Positions 34,891 through 43,513 of a stretch of DNA of 64,000 bases are shown piece after piece. Location of the stretch: NCBI RefSeq assembly GCF_018449695.1, contig NZ_JAAVUY010000003.1, positions 62,001 through 126,000 of the forward strand, given 5' to 3'. The notes beneath the pieces were generated by a model. That model worked only from the letters and a program-made list of their open reading frames with translations. It had not been told where the DNA came from and made no database searches. Both the position numbers and the translations under genes were made by a program. Origin of the DNA: Bradyrhizobium sp. dw_411 (GTDB lineage: Bacteria > Pseudomonadota > Alphaproteobacteria > Rhizobiales > Xanthobacteraceae). Positions within the stretch are counted from its first letter, which is position 1. Each line of letters opens with the position of its first letter.

Positions 34891-35682
34891 TTAAACGGAT
34901 CGAACATCAGGCATTGCCCAAAACAAAGTCCAACGCTCGATCAACACAAAGATCGCATTGAGGCCATATCCCACCAGCGCCAGCGTAATGAGGCCGGCAT
35001 ACATCTGATCAACGCCAAGGGATTGCTGACTTGAGAGGATATAAAATCCGACGCCGCTGCTGCCGGCGATCATCTCGCTCACAACCGTTATGACGAGTGC
35101 CGTGGCAAGACCGAGACGCAGGCCCGTAAAGACGGCTGGGGAGGCGGCGGGGAAATATACTTGCGTGACCGATTGTACCCAATTCAATCCAAATGTGGTC
35201 GCCGTCTCGCGCAAGGTGCTGGAGACGCCCCGCACGCCGGACCAGGTGTTGATCAACACCGGGAAAACAGCCCCAAGCAGCGCGACGAAAAGTTTCATCT
35301 TGAAGCCAATTCCGACAAACAGAATTACGAGAGGTATCAGGGCCGAAATCGGGACTGGCCGGATAAGCTCGACAAACGGTTCGAGCAATCCATTCGCTAT
35401 CCTGGAGCACCCCATCACGATTCCGATGGACACGCCGAATATGACGGCGAGTCCAAATCCGGACAGGGTCCAGCCAAGCGTCTTGATCAACTCGGTTGCC
35501 AAAGTCTGATCGAGTAATTCGTGGTACCAGACATCCATCAAATGAACCGGACCCGGCAGCTCCGGCGAGGTGACGAGACCACTTGAAACGCCCGCCTGCC
35601 AAATGGCCAGTAAAACGGCAATAGCCGTCCAACCGAGCGCTTTCGTTTTGAAAAAGCCGTACAGCATCGCTTTGACCATCAT
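34891..35682 (-). CDS. ABC transporter permease, SsuC/TauC type
   Basis: The 263-residue inner-membrane protein has about six hydrophobic segments and the BPD-type permease EAA loop (TFGLNWVQSVTQVYFPAASPAVFTG, residues ~165-190), as in sulfonate, taurine and nitrate importers. Its start overlaps the stop of the ATPase gene by four bases. Confidence 0.9.
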   Translation of the reverse strand: MMVKAMLYGFFKTKALGWTAIAVLLAIWQAGVSSGLVTSPELPGPVHLMDVWYHELLDQTLATELIKTLGWTLSGFGLAVIFGVSIGIVMGCSRIANGLLEPFVELIRPVPISALIPLVILFVGIGFKMKLFVALLGAVFPVLINTWSGVRGVSSTLRETATTFGLNWVQSVTQVYFPAASPAVFTGLRLGLATALVITVVSEMIAGSSGVGFYILSSQQSLGVDQMYAGLITLALVGYGLNAIFVLIERWTLFWAMPDVRSV

Positions 35683-36512
35683 GCCTGGATCAAATTGATG
35701 AGCTCGCGGCGCATCGCAAGAAATTCCAGACTTTCGCGTGTTTCGATCTGCGTCCGCGCCATTGGAAGATTGCTCGCAATGTCGGCGATAATCCCACCGC
35801 CTCGTGGACCCAGAACCAGGATACGGTTGGCCAGATACACAGCCTCCTCGACATCATGCGTTACGAACAGGATTGTCGTGCCCAGCTGGCGCCATAGCGT
35901 TCTGGTCATGTCTTGAAGCTTGGAACGGCTCAGGGCATCGACCGAACTGAAAGCCTCGTCCAGAAGGATAATCTTTGGCTGCGCCGCAAGGGCTCGCGCT
36001 ATCGCAACGCGCTGCTGCATTCCACCGGATAGCTCCCACGGGTAACGCTGTCCGATATCCGGGAGTGCGATGAGGGTCCGCAAACGACGGCATTCGGCGT
36101 CGACGTCTTCGATCTGCGCCCCGGGGGCCGAATGCCGGATTCCGAATTGAAGATTTTCGTCGACCGTTTTCCACGGAAAAAGACTGCTCGCATAATCCTG
36201 AAACACATAGCGGACAGAAGGCGGCGCGCCCTTGTATTTCTGCGTCCCGATTCGAATAGTTCCTGCGCTCGGATTGACCAGCCCCGCTATCATCCGCAAC
36301 AAGGTCGACTTTCCGCACCCTGACTGACCTACGATGGCAACCAGATCTCCCGACGCGACATCGAACGTTACGGGAGCCAATGCGGCCACAGCGCCGCGTC
36401 TGCTTTCGTAGATCTTGCTAATGTTATGGACGAAAATAGAGCCCAGTGGATCCAGAATTCGCCCGTCATCAGGCCGGGCTTCACCATCCAGAAGTCCGCG
36501 AACATGCTTCAT
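35679..36512 (-). CDS. ABC transporter ATP-binding protein, SsuB/TauB type
   Basis: The 277-residue ATPase has Walker A (GQSGCGKSTLL), the LSGGMQQRVAIARAL signature, Walker B (IILLDEAFSSVD) and the switch His (FVTHDVEEAVYLANR). It is coupled by four-base overlaps both to the binding-protein gene upstream and to the permease gene downstream. A short ~25-residue N-terminal extension precedes the normal domain start. Confidence 0.92.
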   Translation of the reverse strand: MKHVRGLLDGEARPDDGRILDPLGSIFVHNISKIYESRRGAVAALAPVTFDVASGDLVAIVGQSGCGKSTLLRMIAGLVNPSAGTIRIGTQKYKGAPPSVRYVFQDYASSLFPWKTVDENLQFGIRHSAPGAQIEDVDAECRRLRTLIALPDIGQRYPWELSGGMQQRVAIARALAAQPKIILLDEAFSSVDALSRSKLQDMTRTLWRQLGTTILFVTHDVEEAVYLANRILVLGPRGGGIIADIASNLPMARTQIETRESLEFLAMRRELINLIQA

Positions 36513-37549
36513 TGGGAAGCCGTTCCATAAAGATGATCCTTAATGAGGATTCTTTTTGGAATTGAGCCGACCTGGGTCGCAAGATCCACCCAATTTTGAG
36601 TGGCCTCAAGATCGACGGGCCCCGACAGCGGCGTCTGGTAATTGTAGGTATCGACGATATCCGGGACTTCTTTTGCGATGGCGCTCAGCTTCATCTGCCC
36701 GTAGGCCTCCGATATGCGAGCACGTTCCGCAGAACTGGCTTTCAGAAAATAATTCGCCCCTTTGCGGGCCGCCCGGACAAAACCTTCCACTGTTTTCGGA
36801 TCGGCTTTGGCGAAAGCAGATGTGGTAAAGAGACCTCCCACGGCTGTCGTCGGCTTGCTTACCTCGAAAGGCGTCGCAAAAATCCGGGTGCCATAAAGTT
36901 TCTCGCCTTCCTGGGTAAATGGATCGATACTCGATATCGCGTCGACCTGCCTGGCCTTCAAAAGACCATTGAGTGCTGGCACCGATGTCGCCGTCTGAAG
37001 CGTGATGGATTCAATCGGAACACCATTTGCCTTCAGCCAGCCCTTTAACGCGGTCTGATAAAGCGGCGCAGGCGCCGCAGCGATGACTTTCCCGGCAAGG
37101 TCCGAAGGCTTTGAAATGGTGCTGTCGCCATTGATGACGAGGCTGTTAGCGAATCCTTCGCCCTTGCCTGAAATGCCGCGACCGCTATGTGCCGAGGCCA
37201 GCATAACCAGATCGCGCCCGCCGGCGACGGCCGAAACCCATGCGAGCGTGTCGGAATGAACGATATCAAGCGAGCCGCCAACCAGTGCGCTCACAATCGC
37301 CGGACCGCCACCAAGAAATGTAATTTCCAGTTTTAGTCCTTCGTCTCGAAAATAGCCCTGATCGACCGCCGCGAAGACACCAGGCAGGCCTATTCCAATG
37401 ACTGTTCCAAATCGAATTATACGCAAGTTATCCGGTGATGAATTCGCGGAATCGGCGGCGATCGCAACCGGGCCAAATGCCAGCACGGCAATAATGGAAA
37501 GGGCACGAAGCACAGTTTCCAGGATTCTGTTCAACATTCCTGTATTCAT
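36509..37549 (-). CDS. ABC transporter substrate-binding protein, SsuA/NrtA type
   Basis: The 346-residue periplasmic protein has a signal peptide (ALSIIAVLAFGPVAIAAD) and the two-lobe NMT1/SsuA fold, with FAAVDQGYFRDEGLKLEITF and GSLDIVHSDTLAWVSAV in the first lobe. I start at 37549; the in-frame ATG at 37636 adds a non-signal extension. It is the first gene of the importer/monooxygenase operon. The ligand is probably a sulfonate or related organosulfur compound by context. Confidence 0.87.
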   Translation of the reverse strand: MNTGMLNRILETVLRALSIIAVLAFGPVAIAADSANSSPDNLRIIRFGTVIGIGLPGVFAAVDQGYFRDEGLKLEITFLGGGPAIVSALVGGSLDIVHSDTLAWVSAVAGGRDLVMLASAHSGRGISGKGEGFANSLVINGDSTISKPSDLAGKVIAAAPAPLYQTALKGWLKANGVPIESITLQTATSVPALNGLLKARQVDAISSIDPFTQEGEKLYGTRIFATPFEVSKPTTAVGGLFTTSAFAKADPKTVEGFVRAARKGANYFLKASSAERARISEAYGQMKLSAIAKEVPDIVDTYNYQTPLSGPVDLEATQNWVDLATQVGSIPKRILIKDHLYGTASQ

Positions 37550-37789
37550 CCCGCGAATGACGGATTGGCCTGTCTCTCGCAAGTTGACTCGGGAACGACA
37601 GGATATCCTCTCTGATTGAGGCCTTCCGCGATTCATATGGAGACGTGTCTACCGATGCAATGAACGCGTTTTCTAAAGATCGCGTCGACAGCAGAGCGCA
37701 ATAAGCTCACACATCGCTGATGGCGAAAGAACATTTTCGATGAAGATTTTTATTCTTCAACGTAGCTTGATCGAAGAACTTCAATGCGC
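37550..37789. other. Upstream region of the sulfonate-type operon
   Basis: About 240 bases with no gene. An imperfect GAAGATTTTTATTCTTC inverted repeat lies at 37743-37759. It should hold the promoter of the minus-strand operon, but I could not place a -35/-10 pair with confidence. Confidence 0.45.
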
Positions 37790-37828
37790 GACGATCGCGA
37801 AACGCCCCCGGGAGGCGGGACGGAATCA
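37790..37828. repeat. Fragment of the composite repeat
   Basis: GACGATCGCGAAACGCCCC...GGGAGGCGGGACGG matches 33558-33605 apart from small length differences. It abuts the truncated end of the sulfite-exporter-like remnant. Confidence 0.75.
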
Positions 37829-37837
37829 AAAGAAGTC

Positions 37838-38107
37838 CCGATTTTGATTGCCTTGCATTGGGCATCCCCCAAGCAAACCGCGGTGCTTTCCGCACCGTTT
37901 ATTTTGGCAAACTCAGCAGTCGGTCTGGCTGGAGCCATGGCCAGAGGACAGATGCCATCCCCTGTGACCTGGGCTTACGCGATTGCGGCTTTGGCTGGCG
38001 CGATGATCGGCACGGCGATAGGGATGTGCTGGCTATCGCAGACCGTGACGCGCTTCGTACTTGCTGCAATCCTGGCGATGGCGGGCCTGCAACTTTTGCT
38101 CCATTAG
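37838..38107 (+). pseudogene. 5'-truncated TSUP (TauE/SafE family) exporter remnant
   Basis: The last ~85 codons of a TSUP-type membrane exporter are present (SPKQTAVLSAPFILANSAVG, a hydrophobic ALAGAMIGTAIGMCWL segment and a final VLAAILAMAGLQLLL), ending at the TAG at 38105. Intact members have about 250 residues and seven or more membrane segments. Upstream the frame runs straight into a repeat fragment, so the 5' two-thirds are missing. TSUP proteins move sulfite or other sulfur anions, which fits the neighbouring sulfonate operon. The remnant overlaps no real gene but ends 35 bases before tupB. Confidence 0.65.
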
Positions 38108-38141
38108 ACATGCTGCCGATGGCACAGCGGACACGGGCGAA

Positions 38142-38801
38142 ATGCACGATTTCCTCGAGATTGTAGGACTTTCGATTGGCGTCAGCCTGGCGGCGACGGC
38201 GATAGCCACGGCCATCGGTCTGCCGGGTGGTACGGCTCTTGCGATTTTTCCGTTTCGCGGACGGCGAGCGCTGGTTGTCCTGATCAACGCATTTTTCGGT
38301 TTGCCGCCCGTAGTGATTGGGCTGATTCTATACTTGGCCCTTTCCCGTTCAGGACCGCTGGGCTTTCTTTCGTTGCTTTTCACCCCGGCGGCGATGGTGA
38401 TCGCGCAGGCAATCCTTGCGATTCCCATCATCACGGCACTCGTGCATCGCGCCAGCGAACGGGCCTGGGCACGATACGGAGACGAACTGATCAGCGATGG
38501 TGCGACACGGTTGCAGGCCGTGCCGCAAGTTCTCATGATCATCCAGGCGGACCTTATAACGGCTGTCTTGGCTGGCTTTGGCCGTACCGTCTCGGAAGTC
38601 GGCGCGGTGATCCTGGTCGGTGGTAATATTCGCGGCTTGACCAGAACGATGACGACGACCATTGCACTGCAGACGAGCCAGGGCGATCTATCGCTGGCTT
38701 TGACGCTTGGTGCGGTATTGGTCGGAATCAGCATTTCAATCAGTGCGACGGTCTTTGCTTTAGCAGGTCGGGCACGAACGGCAGGAAGTGACGAAGTATG
38801 A
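38142..38801 (+). CDS. tupB: Tungstate-type ABC transporter permease TupB
   Basis: The 219-residue inner-membrane protein has five or so hydrophobic segments with the FFGLPPVVIGLILYLALSRSGPLG segment and the permease coupling region SDGATRLQAVPQVLMIIQ, as in TupB/WtpB tungstate or molybdate importers. I start at the ATG at 38142; the upstream in-frame ATG at 38061 lies inside the exporter remnant. Its stop overlaps the tupA start (38798-38801). No ATPase gene follows or precedes it here. Confidence 0.85.
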   Translation: MHDFLEIVGLSIGVSLAATAIATAIGLPGGTALAIFPFRGRRALVVLINAFFGLPPVVIGLILYLALSRSGPLGFLSLLFTPAAMVIAQAILAIPIITALVHRASERAWARYGDELISDGATRLQAVPQVLMIIQADLITAVLAGFGRTVSEVGAVILVGGNIRGLTRTMTTTIALQTSQGDLSLALTLGAVLVGISISISATVFALAGRARTAGSDEV

Positions 38802-39625
38802 TCAGGATTATCAGATCTATTTTGACGCTTGCGGCGGTGATCGCTATCAATGCGAGCTCGGCGGCGGAGCAATCCATCGTGCTGGCTTCGACAACGTCAG
38901 TTGAAGCGTCCGGACTATTGGCGAATATTCTCCCGCAATTCACCGCCAAGACCGGCATCACGGTCAACGTGGTGGCGCAGGGTACGGGCAAGGCGATAGA
39001 CACCGCCCGACGGGGCGACGCTGACTTGCTGCTCGTTCATGATCCAGAGGCCGAACAACAATTCATGGACGAGGGGCATGGCTCGACCCGCCGGCAAATT
39101 TCATGGAATGACTTCGTTATTGTGGGACCGTCCGCCGACCCAGCGCAGGTCAAGGGCGGCAGCGACAGTGTAGCGGCATTGAAATCTATTGCAGCAACGC
39201 AAGCACCGTTCGTTTCGCGCGGCGACAAGAGCGGTACCAACGCGGCGGAATTGCGCCTTTGGAAGATCGCCGGTCGGACGCCGGATCAGCTCAATAGGGA
39301 AAAATGGTATCGCGACATTGGCGGCGGCATGGGCCAGGCCCTCAACGCGGCGAGCGCGATGGACGCCTATACGCTGACCGACCGTGGGACCTGGCTCAGT
39401 TTCAACAACAAGGGATCGTTGATCGTCGTTATCGAGGGCGACCCGCGCTTACTCAATCGATACGACGTAATCGAGTTAAGTCCGCAGAAGCATGCAGATT
39501 CAAAGCTCGCCGCTGCGAAGGTCTTCGCTGATTGGCTGGTTTCGCCCGAGGGGCAGAAGGCTATCGGGGAATATCAGATGAACGGACAAAAATTGTTCAA
39601 TCCTTCGTCTGCCTCGCCAAAGTAA
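38798..39625 (+). CDS. tupA: Tungstate-type ABC substrate-binding protein TupA
   Basis: The 275-residue periplasmic protein has a signal peptide (SILTLAAVIAINASSAAE) and then the TupA hallmark LASTTSVEASGLL, whose Thr-Thr-Ser lines the oxyanion pocket in tungstate binders, followed by VVAQGTGKAIDTARRGDADLLLVHDP. The second lobe contains FVSRGDKSGTNAAE. It would deliver tungstate, or possibly molybdate, to TupB; tungstate or molybdate is needed for pterin oxidoreductases such as formate dehydrogenase. Confidence 0.88.
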   Translation: MIRIIRSILTLAAVIAINASSAAEQSIVLASTTSVEASGLLANILPQFTAKTGITVNVVAQGTGKAIDTARRGDADLLLVHDPEAEQQFMDEGHGSTRRQISWNDFVIVGPSADPAQVKGGSDSVAALKSIAATQAPFVSRGDKSGTNAAELRLWKIAGRTPDQLNREKWYRDIGGGMGQALNAASAMDAYTLTDRGTWLSFNNKGSLIVVIEGDPRLLNRYDVIELSPQKHADSKLAAAKVFADWLVSPEGQKAIGEYQMNGQKLFNPSSASPK

Positions 39626-39660
39626 ACTACTTTCAAGTTTTGGGGCGAATACCTATTCTT

Positions 39661-39739
39661 GGCCCGGCCGAATTGACGCTCAGTAGCCCTGACCTCGTTC
39701 GGTCAGGCTCGGCGCGTGACTTACGGCTCGTGCCGGGCC
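39661..39739 (+). terminator. Nested hairpins after tupA
   Basis: GGCCCGGC (39661-39668) can pair with GCCGGGCC (39732-39739), and inside it CCTGACC (39688-39694) pairs with GGTCAGG (39701-39707). TTTTCTCATTT follows at once. A terminator for tupBA is likely but not certain. Confidence 0.45.
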
Positions 39740-39881
39740 GCTTTTCTCATTTGACGGTTCGACTTCCCATGTCCGCGTCGGGTCCCATGAGCGGACAACA
39801 GGCGGGCTCGAGACGAGATCGCTAAGGGAGAGCAGGTGACACAGAATGGCAAAACGGCACGAACTTCAGCTTCCACCAAGC

Positions 39882-40844
39882 CTAGTCGGCGACTTCTGCT
39901 TCCTGAACGTCCCCGTGCCTTTCGCCGCTGTTGGAGCGTCGAGCTGTTCGGTACCGGCCAGGCGATAGGCCGTGATATCGAACAAACAGCTTCGAAAACG
40001 CCGCCGCTGTTTCGTAACCGACCCGGCTGGCAATCCGTGCGATGGGCTCATCGCTGGTTTCCAGCAGGAACGCCGCTTCCGCCATCCGGCGTTCGATGAC
40101 ATAACGGTGCATGGACTGGCCGACGAGCTTGCTAAAGCGCGCCGAAAATACCGAGCGGCCGAGCCCCACGCGCTGGCCAAGATCGCTCAGGGTCCAGGGC
40201 CGCTCCGGGTTTTCGTGAATCAGCTTGAGCGCCGGTCCGATATGCGGGTCGGAAATGGCCCCGAGCCAGCCGCCCTGTCCGGGACTGAGAGACGCGATCC
40301 AGCTTCGGAGTACCTCGACAAAGAGCACTTCCGTCAGACGCGATAGCGCGACGAGTTGGCCAGGACGCTTGAGCGCGGACTCGCTGACCATGCGGCGCAG
40401 GATTGCTTCACGCCAACCACCGTCCCCCGTCGGCTTCAGCAGAAGCACGGGCGGAAGTAGCTCCAGCACGCTGCCAAACATCGGCCGTGACACCGTGAAA
40501 TTTCCGCAGATCATGGTCGAGGGCTGCTTTGCACGGCTGCCGTGACGAACGACGCCAAGACGCGGTGAGGATCGATCGATATCCATAATCCGCAAAGGCT
40601 TGGCCCGGCGATCCGAATAAAATACGTGGGGCTCGCCGCGCGTGATCACGACAAAATCGCCCTCAGTCATCTGGATTTCCGGTCCCTGCCCGAGTGCGAG
40701 GGTCGCTGAGCCCTGGCTGAGATAGTGAAACAGAGCGTAGGGGCGCGCCGGCAACTCAAGATGCCAGGGATGGCCGAGTTCGAAGTGAAACAGCAGCGTC
40801 CCGCCGAGACGTACGCGATCGAGCACCTGGGCGAGGATATCCAT
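39882..40844 (-). CDS. AraC family transcriptional regulator
   Basis: The ~320-residue protein has an N-terminal cupin-type sensor domain (residues ~10-180, with FELGHPWHLELP and GDFVVITRGEPHVF) and a C-terminal AraC pair of helix-turn-helix motifs (RPWTLSDLGQRVGLGRSVFS and EPIARIASRVGYETAAAFSK, ~residues 225-310). I chose ATG 40844; an in-frame ATG at 40883 is possible. It is divergent from two alpha/beta hydrolase genes, and a perfect inverted repeat in the shared region is a likely operator. The inducer is unknown. Confidence 0.88.
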   Translation of the reverse strand: MDILAQVLDRVRLGGTLLFHFELGHPWHLELPARPYALFHYLSQGSATLALGQGPEIQMTEGDFVVITRGEPHVFYSDRRAKPLRIMDIDRSSPRLGVVRHGSRAKQPSTMICGNFTVSRPMFGSVLELLPPVLLLKPTGDGGWREAILRRMVSESALKRPGQLVALSRLTEVLFVEVLRSWIASLSPGQGGWLGAISDPHIGPALKLIHENPERPWTLSDLGQRVGLGRSVFSARFSKLVGQSMHRYVIERRMAEAAFLLETSDEPIARIASRVGYETAAAFSKLFVRYHGLSPGRYRTARRSNSGERHGDVQEAEVAD

Positions 40845-40884
40845 GCCGCCAAGATTAGACCGGTGGACGATCGGACACAACATC

Positions 40885-40908
40885 CGGACGATTGATCTCT
40901 ATCGTCCG
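40885..40908. promoter_or_regulatory. Inverted repeat, probable AraC-type operator
   Basis: CGGACGAT (40885-40892) and ATCGTCCG (40901-40908) are perfect 8-bp inverted arms with an 8-base spacer. A further direct half-site GGACGAT lies at 40865-40871 and a CGTCCGA-like half-site near 41032. The array lies between the regulator and the divergent hydrolase gene. Confidence 0.6.
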
Positions 40909-41058
40909 AGAGGTCCGCGGAATAGGTCATGTCGCGGCGGGCCGACATCACGTGCGGCAACCATCTCGCCAACGGCAGATGGATGAACCGCGACCTTGCT
41001 GGAAACGCCTGTCTATTCCCCCGGACTGTTTCGTCCGACATGCCAACAGGAACCATCA

Positions 41059-41829
41059 ATGCGAAATATCCTCCTCTCAGCCGCCACCGCGCTTTTGGCC
41101 GGAACGACATTGGCCGGCGCCGTCCAGTCCGCCGAACTGCCCAAGGGAGCAGCCCACAACATTGTGCTCGTGCACGGCGCTTTCGTGGACCAGACGAGCT
41201 GGCAGCCCGTTGCCGATATTCTCACGAAGAAAGGCTACAACGTCACGCTCGTTGAAAATCCGCTCACTTCGCTCGCCGCTGACGTCGATGCTACCAAACA
41301 GGCGCTCGCAAAGCAGGACGGCAGGACCGTTCTGGTCGGCCACTCCTGGGGCGGCGTGGTGATCACGCAAGCCGGCAACGATCCCAAGGTCTCGGCGCTG
41401 GTTTATGTTTCCGCCTTCGCGCCCGAGGTCGGCCAGTCTCTGGCGACACTCGCCAAGAACGGTCCGCCGACCGAAGGCGGCAACGCGATCCATCCTGACG
41501 CGAAGGGCAATCTGTACATCGATCCCAAAGTGTTTCCGTCAGCCGTTGCGGCCGACCTTCCTCCTGAGATCGCTGAGCACCTCGCCAACTCGCAGCTTCC
41601 GTTGAATCACGTTGCGTTCGAAGCCCCGGTCGACGTTGCGGCCTGGCAGGACAAGCCGACGTTCTACGTGATCAGCACAAAAGACAAAGTGATCGCACCC
41701 GAGGCCCAGAAGTTTTTTGCCGCCCGTATGAAGGCGCAGATAACGGAAGTCGCCGGCAGCCATGCGTCGCTCGTCGTTCATGCGAAGCAGGTCGCCGAGA
41801 CGATTGAAAAGGCCTCGCTTGTGAAGTGA
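41059..41829 (+). CDS. Exported alpha/beta hydrolase
   Basis: The 256-residue protein has a signal peptide (LLSAATALLAGTTLAGAVQSAE) and a compact alpha/beta-hydrolase domain. The nucleophile elbow is VGHSWGG (~residues 97-103), the acid is probably in STKDKVI, and the His in AGSHASLVVH. It resembles secreted esterase/salicylate-esterase-like hydrolases without a lid domain. AGGA precedes the ATG at 41059; an upstream in-frame ATG at 40996 gives a non-signal extension. The divergent AraC gene is the obvious regulator. Confidence 0.85.
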   Translation: MRNILLSAATALLAGTTLAGAVQSAELPKGAAHNIVLVHGAFVDQTSWQPVADILTKKGYNVTLVENPLTSLAADVDATKQALAKQDGRTVLVGHSWGGVVITQAGNDPKVSALVYVSAFAPEVGQSLATLAKNGPPTEGGNAIHPDAKGNLYIDPKVFPSAVAADLPPEIAEHLANSQLPLNHVAFEAPVDVAAWQDKPTFYVISTKDKVIAPEAQKFFAARMKAQITEVAGSHASLVVHAKQVAETIEKASLVK

Positions 41830-41836
41830 CAAGACC

Positions 41837-41862
41837 GCTCCCGGCACTTTCGTGCCGGGAGC
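41837..41862 (+). terminator. Hairpin between two hydrolase genes
   Basis: GCTCCCGGCAC (41837-41847) pairs perfectly with GTGCCGGGAGC (41852-41862) around TTTC. There is no U tract, so it may attenuate or protect a transcript rather than stop it. Confidence 0.5.
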
Positions 41863-41982
41863 GCCCACGCCTCTCAAGGGAATATGGCACGCATCGGACC
41901 GCGCATGATCCAAACCAGCCGAGACTCTGGACGGACCGATCCTCCAAATCGATTTTTTTCATACCAAGCATCAGAGGATGAC

Positions 41983-42858
41983 ATGACTGAACTCGACATC
42001 GCGAGCCAGGACGCCGCCACGCTCGAAACGGCGCCGACCCGTTACATCGAAGGCGGGGGAATCCGCTTTGCCTATCGCCGCCTCGGCCCCCCAACCGGAA
42101 CGCCGCTGGTTCTCCTGCAGCACTTCTCGGGCAACATCGATGCGTGGGATCCTGCCGTGGTCAACGCCCTCGCCACCGATCGCCCGGTAATCGCATTCGA
42201 CAACGCCGGGGTCGGCCGCTCGACCGGTCAAACGCCGGACAATATCGCAGCGATGGCGCGAGACGCAGTCGCCTTCATCAACCTGCTTGGCCTTTCCGAA
42301 GTCGACCTGCTGGGCTTTTCCCTCGGCGGCTGCATCGCCCAGCAGATCGCCGCCGAGCACGGACGGCTGGTCCGCAAGCTCATCCTCGTCGGCACCGCGC
42401 CGAAAGGCGGAGAGGAGCACCTGTTAGCGGTTCTCCAGGAGGCATTTTCCGATACCGATGCGCCGGACCCTCGTTTGCCGCTGTTCTTCACGAAGTCGTC
42501 TGCAAGCCAGTCATCGGGCCTGGCGTTCCTGAAGCGGGCGAAGGTGCGTAAAGACGATCGGGACACCGATAACGGCAGCGCCGTGACCGATCCGCAAGCC
42601 AAGGCGCTGATCACCTGGTGCGCCACACCTGACCCCGGGCACGCCTTTCTACACGCCATCCGCCAGCCCACACTTGTGGTCAGCGGCAGCGATGACACCA
42701 TGCTGCCCGCGAACAACGCCTACGCCATGTTCAAGGAGTTAAGCAACGCTCAGCTGGAGCTTTATCCGGATTCGGGGCACGGCGCCCTGTTTCAGCACCA
42801 CGAGATATTCGTCAGTCACGTCCGGACCTTCCTGGATGCACAGCCCGCGGCTGCATGA
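41983..42858 (+). CDS. Cytoplasmic alpha/beta hydrolase
   Basis: The 291-residue protein has the classic fold: LVLLQHFSGNIDAWDP (oxyanion/HG-type segment), FDNAGVGRSTG, the nucleophile elbow GFSLGG at about residues 109-114, Asp in VSGSDDTMLPANN and His in DSGHGALFQHH. It resembles haloperoxidase- or epoxide-hydrolase-like esterases. No signal peptide is present. GAGGA lies just before the ATG at 41983; the frame upstream to 41884 is not supported. It probably shares the AraC-controlled region with the preceding hydrolase. Confidence 0.87.
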   Translation: MTELDIASQDAATLETAPTRYIEGGGIRFAYRRLGPPTGTPLVLLQHFSGNIDAWDPAVVNALATDRPVIAFDNAGVGRSTGQTPDNIAAMARDAVAFINLLGLSEVDLLGFSLGGCIAQQIAAEHGRLVRKLILVGTAPKGGEEHLLAVLQEAFSDTDAPDPRLPLFFTKSSASQSSGLAFLKRAKVRKDDRDTDNGSAVTDPQAKALITWCATPDPGHAFLHAIRQPTLVVSGSDDTMLPANNAYAMFKELSNAQLELYPDSGHGALFQHHEIFVSHVRTFLDAQPAAA

Positions 42859-42906
42859 CGACGCTATCAGAGGCACTTTATTCATGAGAGTTATGACGGA
42901 GGACAA

Positions 42907-43401
42907 ATGACAATCGCTAAAGTCGAGGTGGAGCGTTTCAGCCTCACGAGCCTGAAACCATTCGATGCTGTGGTGGCCGCGATCAAGTCGGCGGTCGGGC
43001 AACCCGACATCGTCGAGTTTTTCCGGACAACGAGGGCCGCAAAATCCTTCCCGGATCTGGAGCGCGTTGTACGGAGCGGTCTTGGCCGAACGGACCTTAT
43101 GCTCTTCGCGGAATTCGACCTCGGCGACATTCTGCGTCGCGAAACCGGATCCAATACGCCCAGGATCATACGATTGGTGGTGGGCAATCCACTCATCATG
43201 AAAGAAATGGTCAAGCATGTGCCCGATGCCGGCTCTTACGCTCCGGTCACCGTGCTAATCGATGAGCGTCCGGATGGTGTCCACGTCTCTTATGACAAAA
43301 TGGAGAGTTATCTGCTGCATTATGGCAGCCCGGAAGCCCTTGCCGTCGCCCGAAATCTCGACACGAAAATCACAACCTTGCTGCGCGAATGTGCAGGCTA
43401 G
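42907..43401 (+). CDS. DUF302 domain-containing protein
   Basis: The 164-residue protein fits the DUF302 family (ERFSLTSLKPFDAVVAAIKSAV, DLMLFAEFDLGDILRRETG, RLVVGNPLIMKEMVKHVPDAG, and VHVSYDKMESYL near the end). Members have a small alpha/beta fold and no known enzymatic role. GGAGG lies just before the ATG. It follows the hydrolase gene by 48 bases in the same direction. Confidence 0.82.
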   Translation: MTIAKVEVERFSLTSLKPFDAVVAAIKSAVGQPDIVEFFRTTRAAKSFPDLERVVRSGLGRTDLMLFAEFDLGDILRRETGSNTPRIIRLVVGNPLIMKEMVKHVPDAGSYAPVTVLIDERPDGVHVSYDKMESYLLHYGSPEALAVARNLDTKITTLLRECAG

Positions 43402-43420
43402 AATGTCCTGATCGTTCAAA

Positions 43421-43480
43421 ATATTCCTGTTTCTACTGAATCGTTAACATAATTTCGGAAACTCCGAATTTATGTGATCG
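43421..43480. repeat. Degenerate copy of the composite-repeat tail
   Basis: The 60 bases align without gaps to 33601-33660 at over 60 percent identity by eye, including ATATT-CTGTTTCTAC at the left and TTCGGAAA near the middle. It lies between convergent genes. Confidence 0.6.
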
Positions 43481-43513
43481 ACAGTTCGCCGACCACATCC
43501 GCTCCGCTGCTGT

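Noticed and set aside
37784..37837. Intact start for the TSUP gene
   Set aside because: The first ~18 codons are the repeat fragment, not a TSUP N-terminus.
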